Of a stretch of 64,000 nucleotides of DNA, positions 55,139-63,646 are shown piece after piece. The first letter of the stretch is position 1; the number at the start of each line of letters is the position of its first letter. The stretch is from Sterolibacterium sp. (GTDB lineage: Bacteria; Pseudomonadota; Gammaproteobacteria; Burkholderiales; Rhodocyclaceae): positions 1-64,000 of the forward strand of contig JAGOSV010000006.1 in NCBI GenBank assembly GCA_018062105.1, read 5' to 3'. The notes below the pieces were generated by a model. That model saw only the letters and a list, made by a program, of their open reading frames with translations. It ran no database searches and was not told the origin of the DNA. A program made the position numbers and the translations under genes.

Positions 55139-55876
55139 TCAGGAAGGACGCGACCCTCCTGGAAACGCCCAACTAGTTGCTGGATTCAGGGCCGATTTAA
55201 GCCCAGGAGCCGCTGCCGTTGACGGAGCACCCGAATTGGCACCCTTTGCGGGTGCTGCAGCTTTCTTCGCGGCCGGCTTGGTCGCAGCCTTGGTTGGAGA
55301 GGCTTTCATCACCGCCGGCTTGGCGGCGGCCTTGGCCGGAGCGGCTTTCTTCACTGCCGGCTTGGTCGCAGCCTTGGTCGGCGCTGCCTTCTTCACTACC
55401 GGCTTGGTTACAGCCTTCTTTGCTGGAGCCTTGGCAGCGGCCTTGGGGGCTACCTTCTTTGCCGGAGCCGCTTTCTTCGCTGCCGGCTTGGCTGCGGTCT
55501 TGGGGGCGGCCTTAGGGGCTGCCTTCTTCACCGGAGCCGCTTTCTTCGCTGCCGGCTTGGCTGCGGTCTTGGCCGGAGCCTTGACAGCGGTCTTGGGGGC
55601 GGCCTTCTTCACCGGAACCGCTTTCTTCGCTGCCGGCTTGGCTGCGGTCTTGGCCGGAGCCTTGGCAGCGGTCTTGGGGGCGGCCTTAGGGGCTGCCTTC
55701 TTCACCGGAACCGCTTTCTTCGCTGCCGGCTTGGCAGCAGTCTTGGCCGGAGCAGCCTTCTTCGCTACCGGTTTGGTGACAGCAGCCTTCTTCGGAGCTG
55801 CCTTCTTGGTCTCAGGCTTCTTGGCAGTCACTTTTTTCGGCGCAGCCTTTTTCGCCTTGGTCTTATCCTCAGCCAT
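55139..55876 (-). CDS. Histone H1-like, Lys/Ala/Pro-repeat DNA-binding protein
   Basis: 245 residues from ATG 55876 (MAEDKTKAKK), with AAGGAG eight bases upstream. Nearly the whole length is built of KKAAPAK/KPAAKKA-type repeats, resembling eukaryotic H1 tails, AlgP and Bordetella BpH1. The last ~30 residues (PGLKSALNPATSWAFPGG) leave the repeat and are probably a distinct tail. Expected to bind DNA non-specifically and compact the nucleoid. The repeats are visible at the DNA level as near-identical blocks of about 100 bases, so length variation by recombination is likely. Confidence 0.88.
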   Translation of the reverse strand: MAEDKTKAKKAAPKKVTAKKPETKKAAPKKAAVTKPVAKKAAPAKTAAKPAAKKAVPVKKAAPKAAPKTAAKAPAKTAAKPAAKKAVPVKKAAPKTAVKAPAKTAAKPAAKKAAPVKKAAPKAAPKTAAKPAAKKAAPAKKVAPKAAAKAPAKKAVTKPVVKKAAPTKAATKPAVKKAAPAKAAAKPAVMKASPTKAATKPAAKKAAAPAKGANSGAPSTAAAPGLKSALNPATSWAFPGGSRPS

Positions 55877-56008
55877 ACTCAATCTCCTTACGTAACAAGG
55901 TAACAGGGAAGGAACTTCCAAACGGCATCCATCCGAAGGGGCATGGAGCATTCAAGGTCACGACACCTGTCGCCACCTTCGAATTCAAATAATCCAGACA
56001 CACCGAGC

Positions 56009-56067
56009 ATCGACCATCGACCATCGACCATCGACTATCGACTATCGGGCAATCGGGCAATCGGGCA
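56009..56067. repeat. Tandem repeats: ATCGACC/ATCGACT x5 then ATCGGGCA x3
   Basis: Three ATCGACC and two ATCGACT heptamers (56009-56043) run directly into three ATCGGGCA octamers (56044-56067). They lie in the 342-base gap (55877-56218) upstream of the histone-like gene, which otherwise shows no gene. The graded change of unit suggests slippage plus point mutation. Confidence 0.85.
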
Positions 56068-56218
56068 ATCGGGTGCGGGGCTGCAGCCTGCTCTCGCAGG
56101 CTTGCCAGGCGGCAACCCGTCAAATCGTATCTTTGTGTGGATGAAACGGAGGCGGTGTGCCCACCGTGCGTGCTACGCAACAAACGACTCAAAAATCGCA
56201 GCAACGTAGCCATGACGA

Positions 56219-56542
56219 TCATTTTGATCGCACCCTGAAAAACTCAAACGGTTTCCGGAGTGGCAGGGACGTTTCATCTCCGGTCCGATGCAATGACATC
56301 GGCAATGTGATGACATCAAGGATAGACACCTGCTTCAACTGCGCCTCCCAAGCCTGAGCATTCCTGATCCTCGCCCGTTCTGGCTGCTCCTGCGCTTCAG
56401 AAGCTCGCCAATCCTTTACTGCTACTTCAAATTGCCCCATCCGGTTTTGCTTGACACCCACTAGATATAGTGGTCCCTTGACAATTTCGACTAAGTCTAG
56501 TGTGGCGACTTCAAACATGCAAGATATATTTGCATATTTCAT
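56219..56542 (-). CDS. Hypothetical small protein
   Basis: 107 codons from ATG 56542 (alternative ATG 56518). Composition looks protein-like: a hydrophobic-acidic start (FEVATLDLVEIVKGPLYLVGV), a polar Glu/Arg/Gln helix (KDWRASEAQEQPERARIRNAQAWEAQLKQ) and a basic tail (RKPFEFFRVRSK). No ribosome-binding site is clear and no family is recognised. Base composition around it is more AT-rich than the rest of the window, consistent with acquired DNA. It may not be expressed. Confidence 0.4.
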   Translation of the reverse strand: MKYANISCMFEVATLDLVEIVKGPLYLVGVKQNRMGQFEVAVKDWRASEAQEQPERARIRNAQAWEAQLKQVSILDVITLPMSLHRTGDETSLPLRKPFEFFRVRSK

Positions 56543-56621
56543 TCAGTTGTTATCGAAAGAACAACACGAGAATTCCCGCACGATTCAGCCCTTCGCAACG
56601 ACGTTCATGAACGCCTCCACA

Positions 56622-57179
56622 TCAGATACGTGACCAATCAAAAAGTGGCCCTGGATCCGTCTTGCGTCCTGGTGCGATGTCCGCATGAGCAGCAACCCCG
56701 AGCCCGGGATAACGCTGCCGCAGCAGTGCCAGCAAGGTGTTCAGGCTGCCATACTGGGCATCTTCGAATGGCTGCTCATCGCAACCTTCGAGCTCGATGC
56801 CGATGGAAAAATCATTGCAGCGTGTGCGCCCCTGCCAGCATGAAACCCCGGCATGCCACGCGCGTTTGTCACACGGCACAAACTGCACCACCGTCCCATC
56901 CCGCCGGATCAGGAAGTGTGCCGAGACGCGCAGCGTATGGATTTCTGCGTAATAGGGATGAGCCTGCGCCACCAGTGTGTTCGTGAATAGCTCCATGATT
57001 CCCGGGCCACCGAACTCGCCCGGTGGCAGACTGATGGCATGGATCACCACCAACCGCACCTCCTCGGCCTCAGGGCGTTCATCAAAATTGGGGGAAGGAA
57101 TGAAACGGGCTCCCTGCAACATACCCGCCTCGTCCAGCCGCCATTCATGTTTACATCCGGCACGAAAAATCTTCTTCAT
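56622..57179 (-). CDS. ampD: 1,6-anhydro-N-acetylmuramyl-L-alanine amidase AmpD
   Basis: Cytosolic zinc amidase of peptidoglycan recycling; it removes the peptide from anhydroMurNAc-peptides and so controls the AmpR/beta-lactamase inducer. 185 residues of amidase_2 fold: zinc ligands in VVIHAISLPPGEFGGPG (His), AHADIAPGRKTDPGPLFDW (His and Asp), plus SAHFLIRRDGTVVQFVP and SIGIELEG with the catalytic glutamate. ATG 57179 overlaps the pilR stop by four bases, so it is translated with pilR. Confidence 0.94.
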   Translation of the reverse strand: MKKIFRAGCKHEWRLDEAGMLQGARFIPSPNFDERPEAEEVRLVVIHAISLPPGEFGGPGIMELFTNTLVAQAHPYYAEIHTLRVSAHFLIRRDGTVVQFVPCDKRAWHAGVSCWQGRTRCNDFSIGIELEGCDEQPFEDAQYGSLNTLLALLRQRYPGLGVAAHADIAPGRKTDPGPLFDWSRI

Positions 57180-58561
57180 TCATCCAGCCCCAGCCGCTCC
57201 ATGCGATAGCGCAATGAACGGAAAGTCACCCCCAACAAGCGTGCGGCGGCCGTGCGATTGAAACGCGTCTTCTGCAGAGCCTCGCCGATGATCTGTTTTT
57301 CCAGCTGATCCAGCCGCTCCTGAAGAGGACGCGCCTCTGTTCCTTCCTCCTGCGCCGCACAGACCCAATTCTCCTCATCCGGGAAAGGGGTCAGTTGCAA
57401 ATCGGGCACATCGATGACCGCCCCAACCGCCAGGGCCAGGGCACGTTCCAGCGTGTTCTCAAGCTCGCGCACATTGCCAGGGAAGGTGTGATGGCAAAGT
57501 GCCTGCAGCGCCGCTGGTGTCAACCCGGGTGTGGCCTTGCCCGCCCCGGCAGACAGCTGCGACAGCAGAGTCTGTACCAGCAGGGGAATATCTTCTCGAC
57601 ATTCACGCAAGGCCGGCATGCGCAAGCCGATGACATTCAGACGGTAAAACAAATCCTGCCGGAAGCGTCCCTGCGTCACCAACGCTTTCAGATCCTGGTG
57701 GGTAGCGCAGATGATGCGCACATCGACCGGCTCCTCATGCAGGGCGCCAACCTTGCGCACCCGCTTTTCCTGGATGGCACGCAGCAGCTTGACCTGCATG
57801 GGTAGCGGCAGATCCGCCACTTCGTCGAGGAACAGGGTGCCGCCATGTGCAGCCTGAAAAAATCCGTCACGCTCATGATCGGCTCCGGTAAACGCGCCCT
57901 TGCGGTAACCAAAGAACTCGCTTTCCATCAAGGTTTCCGGAATCGCACCACAATTGACGGCGATGAATGGCCGTTCACGCCGCGCTCCCAGACGATGGAT
58001 CAGGCGTGCCGCCAGCTCCTTGCCGCTGCCCGACTCGCCAGAAATGTAGACCGCGGCCTGGCTGCGGGCCACGCGCTCGATCATGCTGCGTGCCTGCTGC
58101 AACGCCGGGGCACTACCCAGCAGCACCTGGCTGGCCTCGGCGGTGCCCCGATCATCGGCCGCAGGCAGGTTGATGGCGGACTTGACCAGTGTGCGCAACT
58201 GCTCGAGCGACACCGGCTTGGCCAGATAATCAAAGGCACCGGCCTTCAATGCCTGTACTGCATTTTCCGCACTGCCATGCGCCGTAATGACGGCCACAGG
58301 CAGATCAGGGCAATGCTCATTGATGTAGGCTACCAACGCCACCCCCTCACCATCCGGCAAGCGCATGTCGGTCAGACAAAGCTGATAACGCCTCTCTTCC
58401 AGCAGCTGCCGGGCCTCTGCCAACGTGCCGGCGCTGCTGCACCCCAGCCCCATGCGCAGCAGGGTCAGCTCGAGCAGCTCACGAATATCCGGCTCGTCAT
58501 CGACCACCAACACCTGCGCTGGTTCATTACCTGAGCGACGTTCACCCCTGATCGTTTTCAT
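57176..58561 (-). CDS. pilR: Sigma-54-dependent response regulator PilR
   Basis: 461-residue NtrC-type activator, classically of pilA. Receiver 14-130 (LVVDDEPDIREL, phospho-Asp in LCLTDMRLPDG), AAA+ domain about 145-375 (GESGSGKELAARL, GAFTGA, GTLFLDEVADLP) and Fis-type HTH at the end (NRTAAARLLGVTFRSLRYRM). ATG 58561 is supported by AGGGAGCAGGGG; the frame extends far upstream inside pilS but is not coding there. It overlaps the pilS 3' end by 20 bases and ampD by four. Confidence 0.92.
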   Translation of the reverse strand: MKTIRGERRSGNEPAQVLVVDDEPDIRELLELTLLRMGLGCSSAGTLAEARQLLEERRYQLCLTDMRLPDGEGVALVAYINEHCPDLPVAVITAHGSAENAVQALKAGAFDYLAKPVSLEQLRTLVKSAINLPAADDRGTAEASQVLLGSAPALQQARSMIERVARSQAAVYISGESGSGKELAARLIHRLGARRERPFIAVNCGAIPETLMESEFFGYRKGAFTGADHERDGFFQAAHGGTLFLDEVADLPLPMQVKLLRAIQEKRVRKVGALHEEPVDVRIICATHQDLKALVTQGRFRQDLFYRLNVIGLRMPALRECREDIPLLVQTLLSQLSAGAGKATPGLTPAALQALCHHTFPGNVRELENTLERALALAVGAVIDVPDLQLTPFPDEENWVCAAQEEGTEARPLQERLDQLEKQIIGEALQKTRFNRTAAARLLGVTFRSLRYRMERLGLDE

Positions 58562-60158
58562 CCCCTGCTCCCTTGCCGATGACACAAAAATGCGCCCCGG
58601 GCGCGTTGCCCCGGAAAAGCAGTTGTGCCCCGTTGGCCTCGCACAACTCGCGTGCGATGTACAGACCCAGCCCCGTCCCCTGGGGGTGGTTGGTAAAAAA
58701 TGGCTCAAAAATCTGGGAGGCCACAGCCTCCGCAATACCCAGGCCATCATCGACGAGGTGCAGCTCGGTATGCCCGCCCTCCGGGCGACCCGAAACACCC
58801 GGACGGATATCCACGCGCACGCCGGCGGACGCCCCCGTTCCATGACGCAAGGCATTGCTGACAAGATTCGACAGCACCTGCTCCAGATGTCCACGGTCGA
58901 ATAGCAGCACGGCCTGCGGATCACCCTCGAGCCGGACAATCTCAAGCACCCGCGGATCATGTACCGCATATTCATCGAGAAAGTGCTGTACAAAAGCCTT
59001 GAGGGGCAACGGCTCAGGCTGTGCCCGGGTGCGCCGCCCCAGTTCCAGCACCTCGGCCACCAGACGATTCAGACGTTGCGTGTTGTCGCCAATGATGCGG
59101 GTCAACCGCTGCCGGGTCACATCGCGCTGCTCATCGGCCAGCAGCTCGGCGGCATGGCTGATCGCCGCCAGCGGATTGCGGATTTCATGCGCCATGTTGG
59201 CCGTCAGCCGGCCCAGTGCCGCCAGCTTCATCTGCTGGGCCTGCTCCTGGATACGTGCCATGTCTTCAAGGTAAAGCAACGCATTGCCGCTGTTCCCGGC
59301 AGGCAAAAAACGCACACGCAACATCTGCCCGGAAGTCAGCTGCAGCGTCCGCGCTTTTTCCGGACGCGCCTGTGACCACTCGGCATATGCCTGCGCCAGA
59401 GGAACCGACAAATGGATCAAGGCACAGGGTAGCGCATGCGCCTCCACCGCCAGCAGCGCCCGGGCGCGCGGATTGGCCTGCTGTACCCCACCCCAGGCAT
59501 CCACCACCAGCACGCCATCCTCCATGTCACGGATCACCTGCTCATTGAGCGTCGTCTGCTCCTGCAATTCCTGGCCACGCTGCAGCGCCAGCTGCTCATT
59601 GGTCACCACCCGCCGCGCCAGCAGACGGGCCGTGATGGCCGTGGCAAAGAAGCCGATGCTGATGAGCCCGGAATGGGTGAATTCCCCAAGATCAGCATCC
59701 AGCGTCAGCACCCGCGCAGCCTGTTCCACCAATACGGCCAACGTTGCCAGCGCAGCAAACAACACGCTCAGACGGCCTTGCCCCACCAGCCCGGCCGCTG
59801 CCAGCACCACCAGCAACATGAAGGCCAGCCCGCTGCGTGCACCACCGCTGTAATACATCAGCAGCGTCAGCACCAGGATGTCGACCGCCACCTGCACTGT
59901 CAGCTGCAGGTTGAATGCCCGCCGGAACAGCCGCAGGAGAATGAAAAATCCTGCGGCCAGCGTCAGGTAAAGGATGCAGAGAAAACGAAAGGCGCGGGGG
60001 TTCTGGTAACCAAAATCCAGGCTCGGCTCAAGAAAACTGATCGCCCCGAGAAAAACTGCGGCAACCACCAGACGGTACCAATTGAAATAAGACAGCGAAC
60101 GCCAGAAATTCTCCGGCGGATCGGCGGCCAGCCGCGCCCAGATACTGCGCGGCGGCAT
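58542..60158 (-). CDS. pilS: Sensor histidine kinase PilS
   Basis: 538-residue membrane kinase from ATG 60158 (MPPRSIWARLAADPPENFW); starts at 60194 or further up are possible, but would run into the gene upstream. Six membrane helices (about 25-190) match PilS, which senses PilA levels in the membrane. Then come a PAS domain (DMEDGVLVVDAWGGVQQANP), the H-box MAHEIRNPLAAISHA, and HATPase motifs NLVSNALRHG, DDGLGI and GTGLGLYIAREL. It is coupled to pilR. Confidence 0.92.
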   Translation of the reverse strand: MPPRSIWARLAADPPENFWRSLSYFNWYRLVVAAVFLGAISFLEPSLDFGYQNPRAFRFLCILYLTLAAGFFILLRLFRRAFNLQLTVQVAVDILVLTLLMYYSGGARSGLAFMLLVVLAAAGLVGQGRLSVLFAALATLAVLVEQAARVLTLDADLGEFTHSGLISIGFFATAITARLLARRVVTNEQLALQRGQELQEQTTLNEQVIRDMEDGVLVVDAWGGVQQANPRARALLAVEAHALPCALIHLSVPLAQAYAEWSQARPEKARTLQLTSGQMLRVRFLPAGNSGNALLYLEDMARIQEQAQQMKLAALGRLTANMAHEIRNPLAAISHAAELLADEQRDVTRQRLTRIIGDNTQRLNRLVAEVLELGRRTRAQPEPLPLKAFVQHFLDEYAVHDPRVLEIVRLEGDPQAVLLFDRGHLEQVLSNLVSNALRHGTGASAGVRVDIRPGVSGRPEGGHTELHLVDDGLGIAEAVASQIFEPFFTNHPQGTGLGLYIARELCEANGAQLLFRGNAPGAHFCVIGKGAGDENDQG

Positions 60159-60162
60159 GGCA

Positions 60163-60408
60163 TCAATGCCTGGAACCAAGAGCGCTCCGGGCATCCAGAC
60201 GATGCTGTTCACAACAATAATGCTGCCCTGCCTCTTGCAAGCTTTCATTCTCGGGCAGATGTACCCCACATTGTCCGCAAGCCACCATGCGCTGCACCGG
60301 CGGCGCGGCAGGGTCAGGGGTAGAGGCGCGCGCAGCCGATGGGCGCTGCCCCCGCAACATCAGATACACCACGAACACCAGCAATCCGAAAAACAGCAAC
60401 TTCGTCAT
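60163..60408 (-). CDS. PP0621-family small membrane-anchored Cys protein
   Basis: 81 residues from ATG 60408 (MTKLLFFGLLVFVVYLMLRG), an N-terminal membrane anchor, then a Pro/Ala linker and a Cys-rich end: ACGQCGVHLPENES with CxxC and QHYCCEQHR, a likely small zinc-binding knuckle. This is the PP0621-type protein commonly found directly upstream of pilS. It ends four bases before the pilS ATG. Function unknown. An in-frame extension to 60618 is judged non-coding. Confidence 0.82.
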   Translation of the reverse strand: MTKLLFFGLLVFVVYLMLRGQRPSAARASTPDPAAPPVQRMVACGQCGVHLPENESLQEAGQHYCCEQHRLDARSALGSRH

Positions 60409-60610
60409 GAACCCACCTACCCCACGCAGCATGAAGCAACCCCTTGAGTCTATCAGCTTCCTTTCCCACCGCATCAGCAAAAATCCCGTCTTTCTCCCGG
60501 CATCAACGCTCACCTCCTGCCGTCCATTCGTTGCGTATTCATCATCCTGCCAAGCCTCATAAAATGACGGGAGCTGCCACGTTGGCACGTTGCCAACCGC
60601 TCTACGGACC

Positions 60611-62179
60611 ATGCCCATGCCTGCCCTTTTCTACGCCCCTGCCCTTCAGTCCTCATCCCGCCTGCTGCCCTGCTGCTGGCCATGGTTGCTGGCCTGCTGG
60701 TTGAGCCTGTCATTCCCCGCTCTCGCCCAGCCCGCAGAAGCCGCCCGCTTGCCAGAGGAAGTTCGGCAGGCCCTGCATGAGGCCCACATCCCCTTCACGG
60801 AAGTTGCCGTAATCGTGCAACCGGTTGATGACGCGCAACATCCCACACTGCAACTCAACGGCGAACGTCCGCTCAACCCGGCCTCGCTGATGAAACTGCT
60901 GACCACCTATGCCGCACTGGAACTGCTCGGCCCAGCCTACACCTGGCACACAACGCTTCTCACCGAGCGGCTGCCTCAGGATGGTGTGCTGAACAGCGAC
61001 CTGATCCTGCGCGGCACAGGGGACCCAGCCCTGACGCTGGAACGCTTCTGGCTGCTGTTGCACCGGCTGCGCGCACGCGGGGTACGCGATCTCCAGGGCA
61101 ACCTGATACTCGATCGCCACATATTCGACAGCGCCGGAATCGAGGCCGAGCGCCATCCGCCCTTCGATGACCAGCCACTGCGCCCCTACAACGTCCTGCC
61201 GGACGCCCTGCTGCTCAACTTCAAGGCCATCAACCTGCAACTCGCCGGCGACCCGGCACAGGGCACGCTGACCCTGCTGCCAGAGCCCTTGCCCGCCAAC
61301 CTGGACATCATCAACCAGATCACCCCGGCCCCCCCCATCCCCGACAACCTCCGCCCCGGCCTCTGCCTGCAATGGAAAAAAGATTTGCAAGCCGACTACC
61401 AGCCGGCCAAGACCGGGAGCGGGAGCGAGAGCAGCAGCCGCGCCCGTCTCGTCCTCAAGGGACATTACCCGATCGACTGCGGCAGCCAGGTCTGGCGGCT
61501 GGCACCACAAACCCATCCTGAATATCTACAGGGTGTATTCACCCAGCTATGGTATGAGCTGGGCGGGACATTACGTGGCACGGTCGCCAACCGCACGCTA
61601 CCCCCGGACAGTGCTCTGACCGTGCTGGCCGATGTTGAGTCTCCCCCGCTGGCCAGCATCGTTCGCGACCTCAACAAGTTCAGCAACAACGTCATGGCCC
61701 GGCAACTGTTTCTTGCCCTGGGGCAAAAGGCCGAACCGCCCCCCGACGGCCGCGGGCTGCGCCCCCAGGACGGTGCCCGCGCGATACGCCAGTGGCTGGC
61801 ACGCAAGCCACTGAACTTCCCGGAACTGGTGCTGGACAATGGTGCCGGGCTGTCTCGCCAGGAACGGCTCTCGGCGGCCAGCCTTGCCCGCCTGCTCGAC
61901 AGCGCCTGGCAAAGCCCGGTGATGCCGGAATTCGTCAGCGCATTGTCGATTGCCGGCGTGGATGGCACCCTGAAAAAACGTCTAGCCGGCGAGCCTCTGG
62001 TCGGCCGCAGCCGGCTCAAGACTGGCTCTCTGGACGGGGTAAGCGGGCTGGCCGGCTATTTGCTGGATCAACGCGGCCACTGGCAGATCGTCGTATTCCT
62101 CGTCAATCACCCCAACGCGGCGAACAGCCACGCCGTCCAGGATGCACTGCTACGCTGGGTGTATCGCGCCGCTGAATGA
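60611..62179 (+). CDS. dacB: D-alanyl-D-alanine carboxypeptidase/endopeptidase DacB (PBP4, S13)
   Basis: 522 residues from ATG 60611; a TTG at 60590 is possible. The signal peptide has a long hydrophobic core (about 18-37, ending in PALAQPAEA). The S13 active-site motifs are in order: SLMK (SxxK), SNNV (SxN) and LKTGSLDGVSGLAGY (KTG). The long insertion between SxxK and SxN (about 160 residues) is typical of PBP4. The periplasmic enzyme removes terminal D-Ala and cleaves DD crosslinks. Confidence 0.92.
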   Translation: MPMPALFYAPALQSSSRLLPCCWPWLLACWLSLSFPALAQPAEAARLPEEVRQALHEAHIPFTEVAVIVQPVDDAQHPTLQLNGERPLNPASLMKLLTTYAALELLGPAYTWHTTLLTERLPQDGVLNSDLILRGTGDPALTLERFWLLLHRLRARGVRDLQGNLILDRHIFDSAGIEAERHPPFDDQPLRPYNVLPDALLLNFKAINLQLAGDPAQGTLTLLPEPLPANLDIINQITPAPPIPDNLRPGLCLQWKKDLQADYQPAKTGSGSESSSRARLVLKGHYPIDCGSQVWRLAPQTHPEYLQGVFTQLWYELGGTLRGTVANRTLPPDSALTVLADVESPPLASIVRDLNKFSNNVMARQLFLALGQKAEPPPDGRGLRPQDGARAIRQWLARKPLNFPELVLDNGAGLSRQERLSAASLARLLDSAWQSPVMPEFVSALSIAGVDGTLKKRLAGEPLVGRSRLKTGSLDGVSGLAGYLLDQRGHWQIVVFLVNHPNAANSHAVQDALLRWVYRAAE

Positions 62180-62227
62180 CACAAAGACAACTCTCCGACC
62201 TCTCCGACCGTCCCCGGCCAGCCGCAC

Positions 62228-63577
62228 TCAATCGCGTGACTCAAGCGCCTGCTGCAGGAACGCACACAACTGCGCCATGCGCCCGCCACTGGCCAGCACC
62301 CGCGGCATGCCTACCGTGATATCGAAATGTCCCTGTAACCCTGAGACCGCGACAAACACGTTTTCCAGCTGCGGCACACAACACATGCGCTCCGCCGTAA
62401 ACCCTCCGCCACTGAACAAAGCTTTCTTGAACGAACCAAGCACCGTCAGGATCGCCGACTCATGCAGATTCGGCGTGCGGTAGTTCGTCTCATTGACCGA
62501 GATCAGCCGATCAACCCAGGCAAAAGGCAGATAACGGATCAGCTCAAACCGCCGACGGTAATTCATCTCGGCATTGCCCTCACGCAGAAGATTCAGCCGT
62601 TCCTTGATAGCCGCAATGCCGGCATCCTCATGACACGCCACATCGACATACGTCATACCCGCGAAATTCATCGTCGTCAGCAATTCAGGCACATGACGGC
62701 GCAGGTTGCCCGGGATACCGATACGAACAAGCCCCGCTCCCGTCCCATGCTGCCGCCCGTAGTCGGCAAGTGCGCCGGCCAGCCGTGGCAGCAGATTGGG
62801 CTGCGGCCCCGCCACCCTCAGCCGCTGCCAGAGCCCGCCGCGTTCATCGCCTTGCGGCGCCCCCATCAGGCTCATGAAACGCGCCTGGCGATCCATGAGC
62901 ACCGTCCGTGCCGGGCCATGGCGCATCAGATCAGTATCGGTAAATGTCGCATTACTCCCCAGCAGGGGCTCGCCGCGCAATGCCCGGAACACCTCCTGCA
63001 TCAAATGCAGGGTGCCCATACCGTCCATGGCCGCATGGGAAGCGCGAAATATCACGCGCACGGTCGGTGCCAGCGATGGAACCTGCGTCTGCTCCGGCCT
63101 CTGTGTCTGTGGTGAGCGGGTCACGATAACCTCGGCCACACGCCCCTGCTCCAGATCGAGCTGCTCACCCAGCAACGCCGCCAGCCCGTCGCTCGAATCG
63201 CCCGACCAGGAACAGTCCTCGATCAACCGGAGCTGCGGCGGCAAACCATCGCTGCACCAGGACGCCCGCTGCCGTCGTCCCACCAGACGCAAGCGTGCTC
63301 CAGGATTGACCTCGGCCACCGCGTCGAGCGCTACCTGCCAGCACCCCTGATCCACACCCGCCGTCCCGAGCGTCCCTTCGAGAAAAATGACGACATCGTG
63401 TGATGAGACATGCGACTGCGGATGGCGGCCAATCGCGGCGTGGTAATACTCCGAAACAGTCAGCGGCCGCCGGATCTGCCGGACCGGTGCCAGCGCGGGC
63501 AACGCAGCCAGCCCGGATGCCAGCCTGTCCATCCCCTGATCCCTGCCCCCCTGATACTGATCCTTCCCGGTATCCAT
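62228..63577 (-). CDS. CoA-dependent acyltransferase/condensation-like protein with HxxxDG motif
   Basis: 449 residues from ATG 63577 (MDTGKDQYQGG); ATG 63532 is an alternative. The core motif SHAAMDGMGTLHLMQEVFRAL (H-x3-D-G) belongs to the superfamily of chloramphenicol acetyltransferase, NRPS condensation domains, PapA and wax-ester synthases. The second half has IGIPGNLRRH and a C-terminal SGLQGHFDITVGMPR strand of the second lobe. No carrier-protein or adenylation gene is nearby. It could transfer an acyl group to a lipid or polyketide-like product; the substrate is not inferable. Confidence 0.72.
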   Translation of the reverse strand: MDTGKDQYQGGRDQGMDRLASGLAALPALAPVRQIRRPLTVSEYYHAAIGRHPQSHVSSHDVVIFLEGTLGTAGVDQGCWQVALDAVAEVNPGARLRLVGRRQRASWCSDGLPPQLRLIEDCSWSGDSSDGLAALLGEQLDLEQGRVAEVIVTRSPQTQRPEQTQVPSLAPTVRVIFRASHAAMDGMGTLHLMQEVFRALRGEPLLGSNATFTDTDLMRHGPARTVLMDRQARFMSLMGAPQGDERGGLWQRLRVAGPQPNLLPRLAGALADYGRQHGTGAGLVRIGIPGNLRRHVPELLTTMNFAGMTYVDVACHEDAGIAAIKERLNLLREGNAEMNYRRRFELIRYLPFAWVDRLISVNETNYRTPNLHESAILTVLGSFKKALFSGGGFTAERMCCVPQLENVFVAVSGLQGHFDITVGMPRVLASGGRMAQLCAFLQQALESRD

Positions 63578-63646
63578 GGCCGGACTATACACGGCGCACG
63601 GCACATCCCTGCCCCTCGCCGCAACCTCCCGATCGAGCCCGGCGGC

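Noticed and set aside
58561..58993. 144-codon upstream extension of pilR
   Set aside because: Lies wholly within pilS, Cys/Arg-rich and unlike any receiver domain; ATG 58561 has a good ribosome-binding site.
59436..60323. 295-codon plus-strand frame antisense to pilS
   Set aside because: Gln/His/Arg-rich antisense shadow of the PilS membrane region.
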